A DNA stretch of 64,000 nt from Ruminococcus sp. UBA3280 (lineage in GTDB: Bacteria > Bacillota > Clostridia > Oscillospirales > Ruminococcaceae). Location of the stretch: positions 23,755 through 87,754 of the forward strand of contig DETU01000001.1 in NCBI GenBank assembly GCA_002362175.1, given 5' to 3'. The notes under the pieces were generated by a model, which did not search any database, was not told the DNA's origin, and saw only the letters and a program-made list of their open reading frames with translations. A program made the position numbers and the translations under genes. Shown piece by piece: positions 1 through 10,545 of the stretch. How positions within the stretch are numbered: position 1 is the first letter of the stretch; every line of letters begins with the position of its first letter.

Positions 1-96
1 TTAAAATCATAATCATCAGACCTTTCATAAAAAATTATTTTTTCCTTGATTTTTTTCGTGAGATATATTATAATGTACCTGAGAGGAAGTGATGTA

Positions 97-1012
97 ATGG
101 CAGAATCTCAGGAAAGCAAAAAATATGATGCTCTCGCAAAATCCCTGCTTGCTCACAAGGAAGTAATCGCAAACATTCTGAAATACGTCGTAAAAGAGTT
201 CGAGGACTGTTCCATTGAAAAAATCATTTCATGTCTGAACGGAAATCCGGAAATAGCATCTGAACAGGTTGACGATGATTATCCGCCAAAAATGGACTCT
301 GCCGGTTCTGAAACTGTCTCAGAATCAGACGGCACACCGCACATATGATATTAAATTCAAGGTAAAACTGCCTGATAGCAGTGACGAGGCGGAATTAATC
401 ATAAATATCGAGGCTCAGCACAAGTCAAATACGGGCTATATGCTTGAAAAACGTGGAATTTATTATCTCAGCAGACTTATTTCATCACAGTACAATGTTG
501 AATTTGCAAAATCGGATTTCAACAAGCTGAAAAAGGTATATTCAATATGGATTTGCACAAACTCACCTAAAAAAACCGCAAATACTATCACAAGATACAA
601 TTTCAAACCTGAACATATGGTCGGTAAAATACCGGACTGTTCGGAAAGATATGACCTGATGTCGCTTGTAATGATTAATCTCGGCGAATCTGACAAAAAC
701 TATTACGGACTTATAAAAATGCTTGATACGCTTCTTAACAGGTATATCGAAAACAGGGAAAATGCATTGGAAATTCTTGAAAATGAATTTTATATTCCAT
801 TCAAATCAATCAACAAGGAGGTTGATTCTATGTGTAATTTAAGTCAAGGTATATATGACAAGGGCAAAGCCGAAGGTGCAATTGAAGGTAAAATTCAGGG
901 AAAAATAGAAATGATAAAGGCTATGCTTGAAGAAGGAACTACACTTGAAACTGCCCTTAGAATAGCAAAAATTGACAAGGAAACTTACGAGAAGTACAAT
1001 TCAGAATTATAA
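97..1012 (+). pseudogene. Rpn-family recombination-promoting nuclease/putative transposase, frameshifted
   Basis: Two overlapping plus-strand frames together give one protein of the Rpn (PD-(D/E)XK nuclease, putative transposase) family. The first frame starts at the ATG at 97, after a GAGAGGAAGTG ribosome-binding site, and runs through DYPPKMDSAGSETV to a stop at 348. The second frame picks up YDIKFKVKLPDSSDE and continues to 1012. DIKFKV...LPDSSDEAEL...NIEAQ is the conserved core around the nuclease active site. The C-terminal part has the usual KGKAEG/EGKIQGKIE repeat. The shift lies near 300-348 and needs one base gained or lost. A sequencing error would also explain it. Confidence 0.75.
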
Positions 1013-1020
1013 TCAACGAT

Positions 1021-1053
1021 ATGCACAGTCTTTTGCGGACTGTGCATTTTTTA
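1021..1053 (+). terminator. Rho-independent terminator after the Rpn gene
   Basis: A perfect 10-bp stem, ATGCACAGTC/GACTGTGCAT, with a 7-nt loop is followed by six T residues. It lies directly downstream of the Rpn reading frame. Confidence 0.85.
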
Positions 1054-1499
1054 TTCTTTTTTGACAAGTCTGAGATAATCATTGAATTTAATCAGCACGG
1101 AGAATCTATAATTTGCAGTCATTCTGCCGATATATCCTGCATCTGTCAGGACATCAAGTACGTCTGAGGCACTTTTAGAATCAATTCCGAAGTAGTCACG
1201 GATTGTCTTGTTTGTGATGTATTTCTGGGAACATATTGACAGAATAAGCGATGTCAGCTTTTTTCCGAAACATCGTTAATCTTTACATCGCTAAACGGTT
1301 TAAATTCGTGCGTTTTTTCTTCAGAGTTATCACGGACTGCAAAAAATTCTTCATCTTCATCATCGTAGAAATTGAAATCCTCGTCCTGAGCATTTTGATT
1401 ATTTTTGCCGTTAAATTCTCCGTACTTATATGAGGCATAGGCAATTCCCGAAACCACGCTGATTCTGACAATTCCCTTAATAATTTTTGAAATTTTCAT
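1051..1499 (-). pseudogene. ICE accessory membrane protein with winged-helix-like C-terminus, frameshifted
   Basis: The minus-strand frame from 1499 encodes a short N-terminal membrane segment (MKISKIIKGIVRISVVSGI), then an acidic stretch, and stops after residue 81. A second frame from about 1264 to 1051 continues with KLTSLILSICSQKYITNKT and ends VKKE. That part looks like a small helix-turn-helix (IRDYFGIDSKSASDVLDVL). One extra A in the A6 run at 1259-1264 would fuse the two frames. The acidic region resembles the tail of the DUF4366 gene at 3149. The gene ends the ICE operon; its function is unknown. Confidence 0.5.
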
Positions 1500-1518
1500 T
1501 AAAAATCCTCCTTGAAGT

Positions 1519-1644
1519 TCAGTTGTTTTTTGATTTGTTTTTTATTTCAGAAATTCCGCTGAAAAGAATATTGTAGAGTTCTGTAATCAGAACAAATCCC
1601 ACAAAACAGGGGAATTTCTGTATAAATCCGATTATATCAATCAT
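1519..1644 (-). CDS. Small hydrophobic protein, 41 aa
   Basis: This short frame begins at the ATG at 1644, five bases after the stop of the upstream FN3 gene, and ends 19 bases before the next gene. It encodes one hydrophobic helix (IIGFIQKFPCFVGFVLITEL) and a polar, lysine-rich tail. The tight spacing within the operon supports it. No clear Shine-Dalgarno is visible, so it may be translated by coupling, or not at all. Confidence 0.35.
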   Translation of the reverse strand: MIDIIGFIQKFPCFVGFVLITELYNILFSGISEIKNKSKNN

Positions 1645-1648
1645 TTAT

Positions 1649-2482
1649 TTAATACTCTATGGGTGTGCCGTAGTTGATTTTTTTGATTGACTTGATATTG
1701 GAACACAAATCCATTCCGCACCAGTCATAATATCCCCAGTTTCCGCTGAATGCCACGCATGACGGCAGACTGTAATCATCATAAATAAATTCGATAATAC
1801 ACTTGCCGTTACCCTCTCCACCGAACCAGTGATAATTGCCGTCATCGGCATAATCTTTGCTGTCACAGATTTTCGTTGTGAACTGCTGACCGTTATCAAG
1901 TTCCACAAGAAAACGGTCATTGCAATATCCGTAAGCAATACCCATTGCACAGCAATAATCGCCGTACTCATCACGCATAATGCCTGTATTCGTGATTTTA
2001 TCACAAGTCGCCCCCTGAATTGCACTCCACGACGGATTTAAAGTCAGACCGCTCTGACGTTCGCCCACAAAACACGAAGTCCAGCCGTCCTCGTGGTCGA
2101 AATTCTGGATGACTTCAACAGTTTCGGTTTTGCCGTTAGCTGATGTGGATTTTGTTGTGCCGTCAAGGCTTGTACCCTCGATAGTCACTGAATATTCATT
2201 GTTTTCACGAAGTCCGGTAATATAGCAGAGACTGTCCGATTTAAATTCAAAATAAATATTATCGGCGTATTCATAATTATCATCAAGGGCGTTGCAAGTC
2301 ACCGAATACTGCATATTTTCTTCACAGTCCCATGTAACTTTCAGACACGAAACAGAAATCGTTGAAACCTCAAGAGACGAAATTTCCGTTGATTTAATTT
2401 CGTTTTCAGCGACCGTTGCCGAATGCGACTGCAACGCCATAATAACCGCTAAAATCCACCTTTTTATGTAGATTCCGTACAT
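1649..2482 (-). CDS. Secreted fibronectin type III-like domain protein
   Basis: This 277-aa protein has an N-terminal hydrophobic signal-like segment (about residues 5-25). An FN3-like beta domain follows at about 35-115 (SCLKVTWDCEEN...YSVT...CYITGLRENNEYSVTIEG). The C-terminal domain, about residues 125-277, is rich in Cys, Trp and Gly, with NYHWFGGEGNGKCIIEFIYD and VAFSGNWGYYDWCGMDLC. I do not recognise that domain as a named enzyme. It lies in the ICE cargo or terminal operon, overlaps the 3' end of the PAPS-reductase fragment by 19 nt, and is intact. It is probably exported and could act at the cell surface during conjugation; that role is inference. Confidence 0.6.
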   Translation of the reverse strand: MYGIYIKRWILAVIMALQSHSATVAENEIKSTEISSLEVSTISVSCLKVTWDCEENMQYSVTCNALDDNYEYADNIYFEFKSDSLCYITGLRENNEYSVTIEGTSLDGTTKSTSANGKTETVEVIQNFDHEDGWTSCFVGERQSGLTLNPSWSAIQGATCDKITNTGIMRDEYGDYCCAMGIAYGYCNDRFLVELDNGQQFTTKICDSKDYADDGNYHWFGGEGNGKCIIEFIYDDYSLPSCVAFSGNWGYYDWCGMDLCSNIKSIKKINYGTPIEY

Positions 2483-3000
2483 TTTTTCTCTTTCTCCTGT
2501 TCTTTCATAGACTTTGCAAATTCACGATATTTGCGTGTATATTCGTAAGATTTTCCGAAAATATCAATCGCTGCCGTGTACAATTTCGGCTCATATTTTC
2601 TGATAATTTCCAGTTCTTCCATGATATGCGGACTGAACGGGCAATCGACACAACCAGTACGTTTCATACCGTATTTCGTGTAACATTCAGAGTGCTGAAT
2701 ACCATAAAACTGCTCATAAATCCGCTTATCACTGTCAGAATACCAAAAAATCGGACGGTAAGTGTTGCAATTTTTTGACTTGCTTTCTGAAAAACAGGTT
2801 TTATAATTTGCAGAACGCACACCGCCCTCAGACTTTCGTATTCCTGTAATTTCTAAATCAACCTCCATACTTTTTATAAAGTTTTTGGCTGGTTTTTTCT
2901 TTGAATATTCACAACACTTGTTGGATATGGGAAAATCGGGAGGATTTTGCATAATAAATTCTTTCAGCCATTTGTTGCGGTTTATTGAAAATCTGCTCAT
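2464..3000 (-). pseudogene. PAPS reductase-family protein, N-terminally truncated
   Basis: The 178 residues match the C-terminal half of phosphoadenosine-phosphosulfate reductase-family proteins often found on mobile elements. The pattern runs ISNKCCEYSKKKPAKNF, then ITGIRKSEGGVRS, then GMKRTGCVDCPFSPH. The paired CC and CxxC cysteines are typical of the family. The N-terminal ATP-pyrophosphatase loop (SGGKDS) is missing, and the sequence upstream belongs to another small gene in a different frame. It is therefore most likely a truncated remnant. A short functional derivative cannot be excluded. Confidence 0.55.
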
Positions 3001-3136
3001 CTGCTTTACTCCGTTCTGGGCTGTATAATAGGCTGATTATGCTTGCAGTTTTGAAACCGCAGTCAAAAGCCTTTTTTATGATAACCCCAGCACCGATAAC
3101 TCCGGCTATTATGCCGATTCCATACACTTTTTTCAT
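2909..3136 (-). CDS. Small glycine-rich membrane protein
   Basis: The frame starts at ATG 3136 with a good GGAGAA ribosome-binding site, 12 nt after the DUF4366 stop. The first 30 residues (GIGIIAGVIGAGVIIKK) form one membrane helix. The last 30 residues overlap the truncated PAPS-reductase frame and look like read-through into foreign sequence. The original 3' end may therefore have been lost when that fragment arrived. No homologue is recognised. Confidence 0.35.
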   Translation of the reverse strand: MKKVYGIGIIAGVIGAGVIIKKAFDCGFKTASIISLLYSPERSKADEQIFNKPQQMAERIYYAKSSRFSHIQQVL

Positions 3137-3148
3137 TGTAAATTCTCC

Positions 3149-3783
3149 TTATTCCTCATCGTTTGAATCGTCGTAAAAATCATAGTTTTCATCTTCAGAA
3201 GTGACATTTTTCTTTGGTTTTTTCATGAATTTTAAAACGACAAATCCACCCGCAACAAGTACAACAGCATCAATTACAAGATAAATCATGTTCATATTCA
3301 TGGAATTTTTTTGTGTCTGAACAGGCATGGAAACTTCTTCATTTTCGGTATTCTCAGAACTGTTTTCTGTCGGATTTTCAGAATTATTCTGCACTCTGCC
3401 GTTTGCATTTTCAGCAGACTACAAAGCTTGTTCCGGAGTGATTTCGTTTTCTTCATCGCCTGCATAAAGAAGTGCATTTCCTCAGAATCATAGATAATAC
3501 TTTCCTTTTTGATAAGCGTTGCATTTCCGGCAGTATCGTAATAATCGTCACCAAAATAATCAACGGTAGTCGTTTCTGTAGGATTTTCCGTAGTTTCGGA
3601 AGTTGCAGTATCAGTGATTTCAGTTGGATTTTCAGAAGTATCTGTTATAGTAGTTTCTGTCGTTTTTTCGGTGCTTTCCGTCATTTCTATGACCGCTGTT
3701 GTTTCCTGATTTTCGCTTGCAGTTTCTTCCGCAGATGCTGTAATTCCAACGCTTGCAGTGGCGAGAAGTACTGCCGAAATCAT
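3149..3783 (-). pseudogene. DUF4366 (CD1107-like) mobile-element membrane protein, frameshifted and with a nonsense codon
   Basis: The gene encodes a signal peptide (MISAVLLATASVGITASA), a Glu/Thr-rich linker, the family motif EEM-ALLYAGDEENEITPEQAL, a membrane helix (MIYLVIDAVVLVAGGFVVLKF) and an acidic tail. This is the layout of DUF4366/CD1107-type ICE proteins. The reading frame is lost near 3474, where one G is missing after EEM. The downstream frame carries an in-frame TAG at 3419-3421, as if CAG (Gln) had mutated. The upstream start is also unclear: the codons before 3783 continue in frame as KLKRISA without an ATG. Both lesions point to loss of function. Confidence 0.75.
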
Positions 3784-3787
3784 TGCA

Positions 3788-3991
3788 CTAATTCTTTTTA
3801 ATTTTCACCATAAAAGCGTACTCCTCTGTTGATAAATCATTTCGGCTCAAATCAATTTCCAAATTATCGAAAGTAAGGACTTTAATTTCAGTCTGAGTTT
3901 TTTTGAGTTCTTCCGTTGCAGTCTGGATACGCTTTTCGAGAACTGCCGATTTTTCGAGAAGTTTTGTAATTTTTTTGTCATTAACGCCCAT
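3788..3991 (-). CDS. DUF4315 family protein
   Basis: This 67-aa protein starts at ATG 3991, just after a GGGGGGAAC ribosome-binding site (a longer upstream frame to 4045 overlaps the previous gene and is unlikely). It is one alpha-helical coiled coil (KITKLLEKSAVLEKRIQTAT), with EYAFM near the end, as in the DUF4315 proteins that always sit between CD1108- and CD1107-like genes in Tn1549-type ICEs. It overlaps the start region of the DUF4366 gene. The function is unknown. It appears intact. Confidence 0.7.
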   Translation of the reverse strand: MGVNDKKITKLLEKSAVLEKRIQTATEELKKTQTEIKVLTFDNLEIDLSRNDLSTEEYAFMVKIKKN

Positions 3992-4004
3992 GAAGTTCCC
4001 CCCT

Positions 4005-6804
4005 TTAGTAAAGCACAAGACGTGGGTCAATGAAGTCCCAGCCAATGCCGTCAGTGTCTATTTTTATCTTGATGTGAACATAATCGTAAGCGGTGTTATT
4101 GTCCGAATTATCGCATTTTTTTGAACCTGTTGACACTGCAAATTTTTGTCCAGATTTAATTTCATCACCTTTTTCAAAATCAGAAATTAAACTCACATTT
4201 GACAAATAAACTTCCGTATCACGTTTAGTTCCGCCGTTGCCGTCGTACCAGTATTGAACATCGTTCTTCCGCAAAACAATATAATTTTTTTCAGAATTTA
4301 CGTCCGAAATTTTACAGTCAAACGGAACACAAATATTAGAATTACTGTTCTGAATTACGTCAACACCTTCGTGCAAATCGCCGATATTACAATGTTTTTC
4401 GTTCCATTTCTGCATATCATAACCGAAACCGTTAATAATTCCACTTTCGTGAATGCTTGTTCCAGTCATTGATTTCAAAGTCTGGTGATTTCCATGCATT
4501 TCGCCGCTGTCCGTACCCACAAGCAGATTGTAATAAGTAATTCGCTCATCAGCGTGCGACATTGAATTTAATTTTTCAGAAATGACTTCATCAAATGTTT
4601 TTTTCTGCTTGACGTTGTAATAAAGTCGGCAGTTGGTTTTCCAGTAGTTTTTTTGATAGTAACTTATCAGACAACAGTCGTTTAAGTCGCTGTTCCAGTA
4701 CCATGTGTCCTGTGGAGAAACGCACCAGTAAATCTGGTTGTCATTACTGAATCCCCAGTATGAGCGAGCATGATAGTCATCGCCGTAATATCGTCCGTAT
4801 TCCGTGTTATCGAACCACGAGTAAAATGGTGCTGAACGCTGTCCGCTGCGGTCAATTACAAAATATCTCTGGTCTTGAATGAACCAGCCTGTACGCTTGT
4901 AACCGTCCTGTGCGTTGAGAATTTCAAGGTTTTCGTTGAAATGAATGTAGCCATTATCGTCTTTGAAACCGTTCAATTCACCCGGATTACTTTTCGGAAG
5001 AAAGCAGTTACCGTACATATTTGTACTGTTAGCAAGCCAGTAACTTCCATCAATTCCGCCCGAAAAATAGTAGGAAAAATGTTCTTCCCAATGCGAAGTA
5101 TTATCATAATAGTGTTGGAATTCGTATTCTGCATTGAAAATTTCGTCAAGTAAATCTTCGGTACTGTCCTTGAATTTCCAATATTTTATATCGCCGTTTT
5201 CCGCATCAAAATTGTAATAATAGGCACATAAAAAACTCCACAATTTGTAAACATCAAAGTCAAAGACGGCATCATAATTGAATTTTTCACTTCTGCCGAA
5301 AATAAAATTATCGGGATTATCCTTGTAATCTGAAACGTCAATATCAAATTCCTTCAATGCCTTTTTCCAGTCGGAAGTGCCTGTTTTTCGGACTTTTTCA
5401 TTCATATCCCAGGCAAGTTTTGTGTAATATTTTTCAGCCCGCGACAAGTCATAATCCTGAGCTGTGTAAGTTCCAAGCGTGAAACCTCAACCCGAAATTA
5501 TCGAACTGAAAATCATGATTATAAACATAAAAATAAGCAGAATTATCAGAATCGGCACAGCAATAACAGCAAAAAATTTTTTAACTTCTTTTTCGTAGAC
5601 GTTTTTTATGAATTTAAAAACTTTTTTCAAGCCGTCTGAAAAAGAATATTTAGTCCGATGTTCAGGCTTTTTCCGTGATTTATGAACGTTGTGTTTTTCT
5701 TTCAGACGATTCTGCTGATGATTCAGTTTTTTATGTGATTTTCCATTTTTATCAGCAATTTTTCACGCTTTTTTGTACTTTGTGTAACTTTTCAAGTTTG
5801 CTGATTTTTTGTGTAACAGGCTCTATAATCCGACGTTTTGCGGAATCTGAAACATGAAGAAAATCATTGTTGGAATCTTCATTTACAGCCTTTTGCCAAG
5901 CCGATGCTTTCATGCGGTTTGCCGTGTATTTTGCGGGTTTCAGAATTAAAAATCCTATTTTTGAATTACGCTTGATTTTACGCTGATTTTTTAATTCTTT
6001 TCTTTTGAAAATTTTTTCGGATTTCAATTTTTTCTGACTGAATTTATTTTCACGTTTAAACGTTCTGAAATCCTGTTTGTGACGTTTAAAAAATGCACGC
6101 TGAATATTCGATTTACTGCTGGATTTATAGGCTTTTTTCTGCCCTTTGAATTTCAGTTTTGCTGACTTGAAATCAGCACTATTTTTCTGAATTTTCGGCT
6201 TGAAAGTATCATTTTTAAAAACAGAATATTTCGCTTTTTTCAGCTTGAATTTTGCCTTTTCAAGTTTGTACTGCTTTTTGGATTTGAAGTGATTTTGAGT
6301 GCCACGAACTGCATCAAAAGCCGTCCGAGTGATAAAAAACGTACCTCTGTGATAGTCGTCAACAGCCTCACGGGTATATTTTTGCTTCAGATTATTAGTA
6401 ATCTCACGTTTCACTATAGCTGCCGATTTCAAGCCGATTTTCTCACTGGCAAGTGCAACATCAACAGCAGTTTTTGTTGTATCGTGAACAGCAAAATTTA
6501 CAGCTTGTGCAGATTTTTTTAATAATTTTCCCTTGAAAGTTTTCGTCTGACGACTGTCAATAAATTTGGTAACAGACGGTTTATCGCCTGTAAATCGGTT
6601 TTTCTGATTTACTGTTTTATGAATCAGACCTTTTCCGTCGTAACTTTTTTCGGCACGGATAATTTTCGCACGAGTTTTAAATTTTCCGCTTGAATTTTTT
6701 CTGCGTTCAAAATTTACTTTGAACTGCTTTGAACGATGGCTTACTTTTTCAAATCTCGCTTGTGCTTTTTTGAGTTTATTCTGTCTTTTTATAAACTTGC
6801 TCAT
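4005..6804 (-). pseudogene. CD1108-like conjugation protein with M23-type C-terminal domain, broken by frameshift and TGA
   Basis: Two long minus-strand frames reconstruct one large protein. Residues 1 to about 345 are a very basic Lys/Phe-rich region (5752-6804). Across an A5 run at 5759-5763 the frame must slip by one base (KSVK-IADKNGKSHKK). There follows a membrane helix (FFAVIAVPILIILLIFMFII), then an in-frame TGA at 5487-5489, then the long extracytoplasmic part to 4005. That part ends in a peptidase M23-like region: LHEGVDV is the His/Asp metal motif, and YVHIKIKI stands where HxH is usual, so the catalytic His may be absent. Intact homologues remodel the wall for conjugation. Here the gene is dead unless both lesions are errors. 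Confidence 0.75.
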
Positions 6805-6823
6805 AAGTCACTTTTTGGCTATT

Positions 6824-9183
6824 TTACGCACTTTCAGTAGGCTTGGTCGTCATCAACCTGTACATTTCCGTGTTAGTCGGGAATGCATCTGTGAACGGCA
6901 AAAGCACCTTGTAATAGCGGATAAGACCCTCACCTTGACCACTGTTTGTTACAAATTTCATCTGTTCTTTTGAGATGTGAAGTTTTTCCGCAAGAATATC
7001 CCTGTCACCGCTTGCCTGATTCAGCATATAAATGAAATCCGAATTATCAAAGATATTTTCGACTTCCTGCGACTGCAATAAATCTTTTACATTCTGCGTG
7101 ATTCCGGTCGGAACACCGCCCCATTTACGAAATCTTTTCCAGATTTCAGCGGAATATTTTGCAGTCTGCTCCTCTTTTAGAAGTAGATGAAATTCGTCGA
7201 TATAGTAGCGTGTGATTTTTTTCTGATTGCGGTTGATAGAAACACGATTCCAGACCGTATCCTGAACGATAAGCATACCGACTTTTTTTAACTGATTGCC
7301 GAGTTCTTTTATGTCGAAACAAATCAGACGGTTTGACAGGTCAATATTCGTGTAATGATTAAACAAATTTTGAGAGCCGTTCACGAACATTTCAAGCGAA
7401 TTTGAAACTCTCAGGGCGACTTCACCCTCTTTTTTCAGTTCGTTCTGCAAATCGGAAAGTAAAGGCATTTTAGCGATATTCGGTGAGTTTTCGATAAAAT
7501 TTTTGTAAATACGCTGTACGCACTTGTCAATTACAGAACGCTCCTCAGAACTCAGTCCGTAGCGACCGCCGACAATAATTTCACACAGCGAGATTAAAAA
7601 GTCCGATTTATTGGCGATTACCTCCATTGGATTTTGAAATAAATAATCGTCAATTGTAATGTCCATCAGATTTATATGCTGTTCGGAATTGCTTGTAATG
7701 CGGATTAACTGACCATGCAAAGTCTGCACAAGCGGAAAATATTCGCCCTCTGGGTCTCAGATAATTATGTCATCGGGAGTTGTCAGAAAACAGTCGAGAA
7801 TTTCACGTTTTACGCTGAAACTTTTGCCACTTTCTGGTGTTCCTAAAATAAGTCCATTCGGATTTTTCAGCCGTGAACGGTTTGCCCTTATCATATTGCC
7901 TGACAACGAATTTACACCGTAATACGTCGCCTGACCGTCCTGAAAAAGTTCTTTTGTGGTGAACAGTACGAAAATTGCAATCCCCGAAGTGTACATCTCA
8001 CGGCTTACAGGAATTTCATTGTAACACAGCAGTAAAGTCGAAACTAAAGTCTGTTCCTGACGGTAATCATACGGAAAAATTGTGCAGTTGTTTTTCTGAC
8101 AGATTCTTTTCAGCATTTCTGACTGCAATTTCAGGTCTTTTTTTGATTTCGCATAACTTCTGATTGAAATGGAAATATGAAAAAGTCGCTCATTTTTTGA
8201 GTTCAAATCGGCAAGAAGTTTTTCAATATCATCGATATACATTTTTATTGCAGGAGGCAGAATATCAGGGTCATAGCCTGCCAGAGACGCTTTTTTCTGC
8301 TCGTCGATTTTCATTGATTCGACAGCTGTCAGTTTTCTTTTTACAAATTTTAAAGCAGAAATCTGGTCAAGCGGTTCAACGTGAATATTTACGCAGAACA
8401 GATTTTTCAGTTCCAAAAAATCACGCAAGATTTCATCAGAAAGTTCGCCGGCTAAAATATTCATTCCGAAAACCGCACCATAAGCGTTGCCAATTTCAAA
8501 ATCCTGCTTGTTAAATTTGAAAGATTTAGGCGAAATGAAGTCTTTCGTATCCATTCCTGCACGGAGCATCGAGTTCCAGTCAAAGACAAAATTCTGATTG
8601 CCGAACGGATTAAAAGCGTAATAAAATGCCTCTAATCTTGCTGTACCATCGAGCATTTCGCCTCAACACCGAAAGTCAGAAATTTTCGTGCGGACTGTCC
8701 GTTAGAACCTTTCAGCAATTTATCTGTCAGCATCTGAGAATATTCCCGACGAATAGCGTTGAAATCGTCGTCCTGTTCTGAAATCTGCACCATTTTTATC
8801 AGCTTGTCTTTTGAACGGTTCTGATTTTCAAAAGTAAGCTGAAATTTAATCGTGTTATCGAAAAGATTTATAACGTCGCAATATTTAGAAAAAATATTAT
8901 TCTGCTCGTCAAATTCGGTTATACTGTAATTTGCATCGAAAAAATGAATCGTCACGGAGAAAAAATTTTCTGAAACCTGACAGATTCTGTCGTGATACAT
9001 CACCTGAAAAGGAAGAGTATTCTGAACCGTCGAATTGTTGGAATTTTGCTTTTTAATTTCCGCCATTCGTGCGGAAAGCAGCCTTTTTTCCTCTTTGGAA
9101 AGCTGTTTTGCAGGCTTGCCCATGATAACTTTTGCTGAAGTTCTGTTATCATTTTTTCCGGTATTTTTCTTTCTAAAGCCCAC
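6824..9183 (-). pseudogene. virB4: VirB4/TraE-like conjugation ATPase, broken in two places
   Basis: Three frames add up to the type IV secretion ATPase VirB4. The N-terminal part (8632-9183) ends FLTFGVEA and then leaves frame. The central part (7757-8656) resumes at MLDGTARLEAFYYAFNPFG and contains Walker A GTPESGKSF. A TGA at 7757-7759 replaces the residue before DPEGEYFPLV. The C-terminal part (6824-7729, reading through) has the Walker B region RYYIDEFHLLL and GGVPTGITQNVKDLL. At the first junction about 30 expected residues seem to be missing as well as the frame, so an internal deletion is likely. In intact ICEs this ATPase powers DNA transfer with VirD4. Confidence 0.85.
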
Positions 9184-9225
9184 TTTTTTACCTCCAGTCT
9201 TTAAGATTGAAATTGTCGAAATGCC

Positions 9226-9597
9226 TTATTTTTCGGCATTTTTCAATTTCTTTTTAATTTTGTTGTATTCAATCTGATTTGAAATACACTCAAAAATATT
9301 TGTCGTCCTGTAATATCTTTTTCTTGGTCTTGTGAAGTATTCACGCATATATTTTACCTGTTTTTCGAGGAATACACCGTTTTTTCTGTACAGTCCGCAG
9401 AGTATTGCAGGAGCTGCACAAGCACCCATTACAAAAATCGCACCACTCATACCGAGCGCATTTCTTGTAAGGAAAAACACCGGAACACCGACCGCAAGAC
9501 CGATTCCGAAACAGATAACCTGACGTTTCGTGAAACCCATGACAAATTTTTCTTTTATGTCGTTGAGGTCTTTCGGAATTGAAACATAATGTGCCAT
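9226..9597 (-). CDS. prgI: PrgI family conjugation protein
   Basis: This intact 123-aa protein begins MAHYVSIPKDLNDIKEK and has two adjacent membrane helices at about residues 28-70, as in PrgI/VirB3-like proteins of Gram-positive type IV secretion systems. It lies directly between the VirB6-like and VirB4 genes, the invariant order in this ICE family. A strong ribosome-binding site (AGGAGG) lies a few bases before the ATG. It would form part of the inner-membrane channel. Confidence 0.85.
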   Translation of the reverse strand: MAHYVSIPKDLNDIKEKFVMGFTKRQVICFGIGLAVGVPVFFLTRNALGMSGAIFVMGACAAPAILCGLYRKNGVFLEKQVKYMREYFTRPRKRYYRTTNIFECISNQIEYNKIKKKLKNAEK

Positions 9598-9606
9598 TTT
9601 TCCTCC

Positions 9607-10545
9607 TTAATGTGCCGAAAATACGGATTTTGAAATCGCACCGGTACGCAGAATTGTGAAAATCAGTGCAGCCGTATAATCGAGTAACATAGCCATCTGC
9701 ATAATAACGCCGTCCTCACCCTCGTTGAGAGTTGTAATCATATTGCCGAACAGCGTTTTGAAGATTGCGAGTGCCACAACAATGAAAAATCCCTGAAAAG
9801 AAAGTGCAAGCAACTGTTTAATCCAGTTTTTTCCGACACCTGACCATTCACCGCTGTCCATCATTGTCGCCATAGGTATCGGAGCAATTGAAAGATACAT
9901 GAAAACCTCGATAATTCGGCTTGCAAGCGTTATCACGATTGCCACAATCATAATCATGATACCTAAATGGACAATCAGCGAAATAAAACAGACCGTCATT
10001 AATTCGCCCAGTTCAAGCTCACTCAGTGCCGATTTTTTCAGTTCAAGAGCCGTTGATAAATAATCACCACTTCCGAAAAGCGTGGTCAGACCGTTCGCAC
10101 AGACATTAGTTCCGAACGAAAACAATCCGCTTGCAACGTAATATACATTCGACACTAAAATTACACCGCACAAGGCTTTGATTATCCATTTTATGAAAAT
10201 CGAATCGTCAAAATCCTTGAAATTATTCCCTCGTATGACCGTATGAATCAAGTCATTCAGCAGAATAATTGTCAGAATAAATCCGCCAATCGGCACAACA
10301 ACATTGTTGCAGAGAGTTTCAATTGTATTCCAGATTGAAGTTCCGGCAGATGCACCGCCTGTAAAATTTGCAGGGTGCGAGGCAAGATAAGTTTTCACAA
10401 GACCGCCGTCACCGGTTGTCGTGGAAAAAGTATCAATCAACAGGTCGGAAATGCCGTCAAACTACGATTTTATGCCGTCCTTTAAAAGATTACTGCACCA
10501 CGTTTCAAGAGAATCAATTGCATCACTTATTACACTCAAATTCAT
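9607..10545 (-). pseudogene. VirB6/TrbL-like polytopic membrane protein with an internal TAG
   Basis: The full frame starts at ATG 10545 (MNLSVISDAIDSLETWCSNL), with a GAAAGGAGTG ribosome-binding site. It is interrupted by TAG at 10462-10464, where CAG would give KSQFDGISDLL. It then runs uninterrupted for 277 residues. About six membrane helices are visible (for example VVVPIGGFILTIILLNDLI and IMIMIVAIVITLASRII). Position, length and topology match the VirB6-like channel subunit of Tn1549-type ICEs. Re-initiation at the ATG at 10440 would make a shortened protein lacking the N-terminal amphipathic region. Confidence 0.75.

Noticed and set aside
5487..10464. TGA read as a sense codon (recoded genetic code)
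   Set aside because: In-frame TGA codons occur at 5487 and 7757, but TAG (3419, 10462) and TAA (25851) also interrupt the same set of ICE genes. All host and prophage genes lack internal TGA. Decay explains this better.
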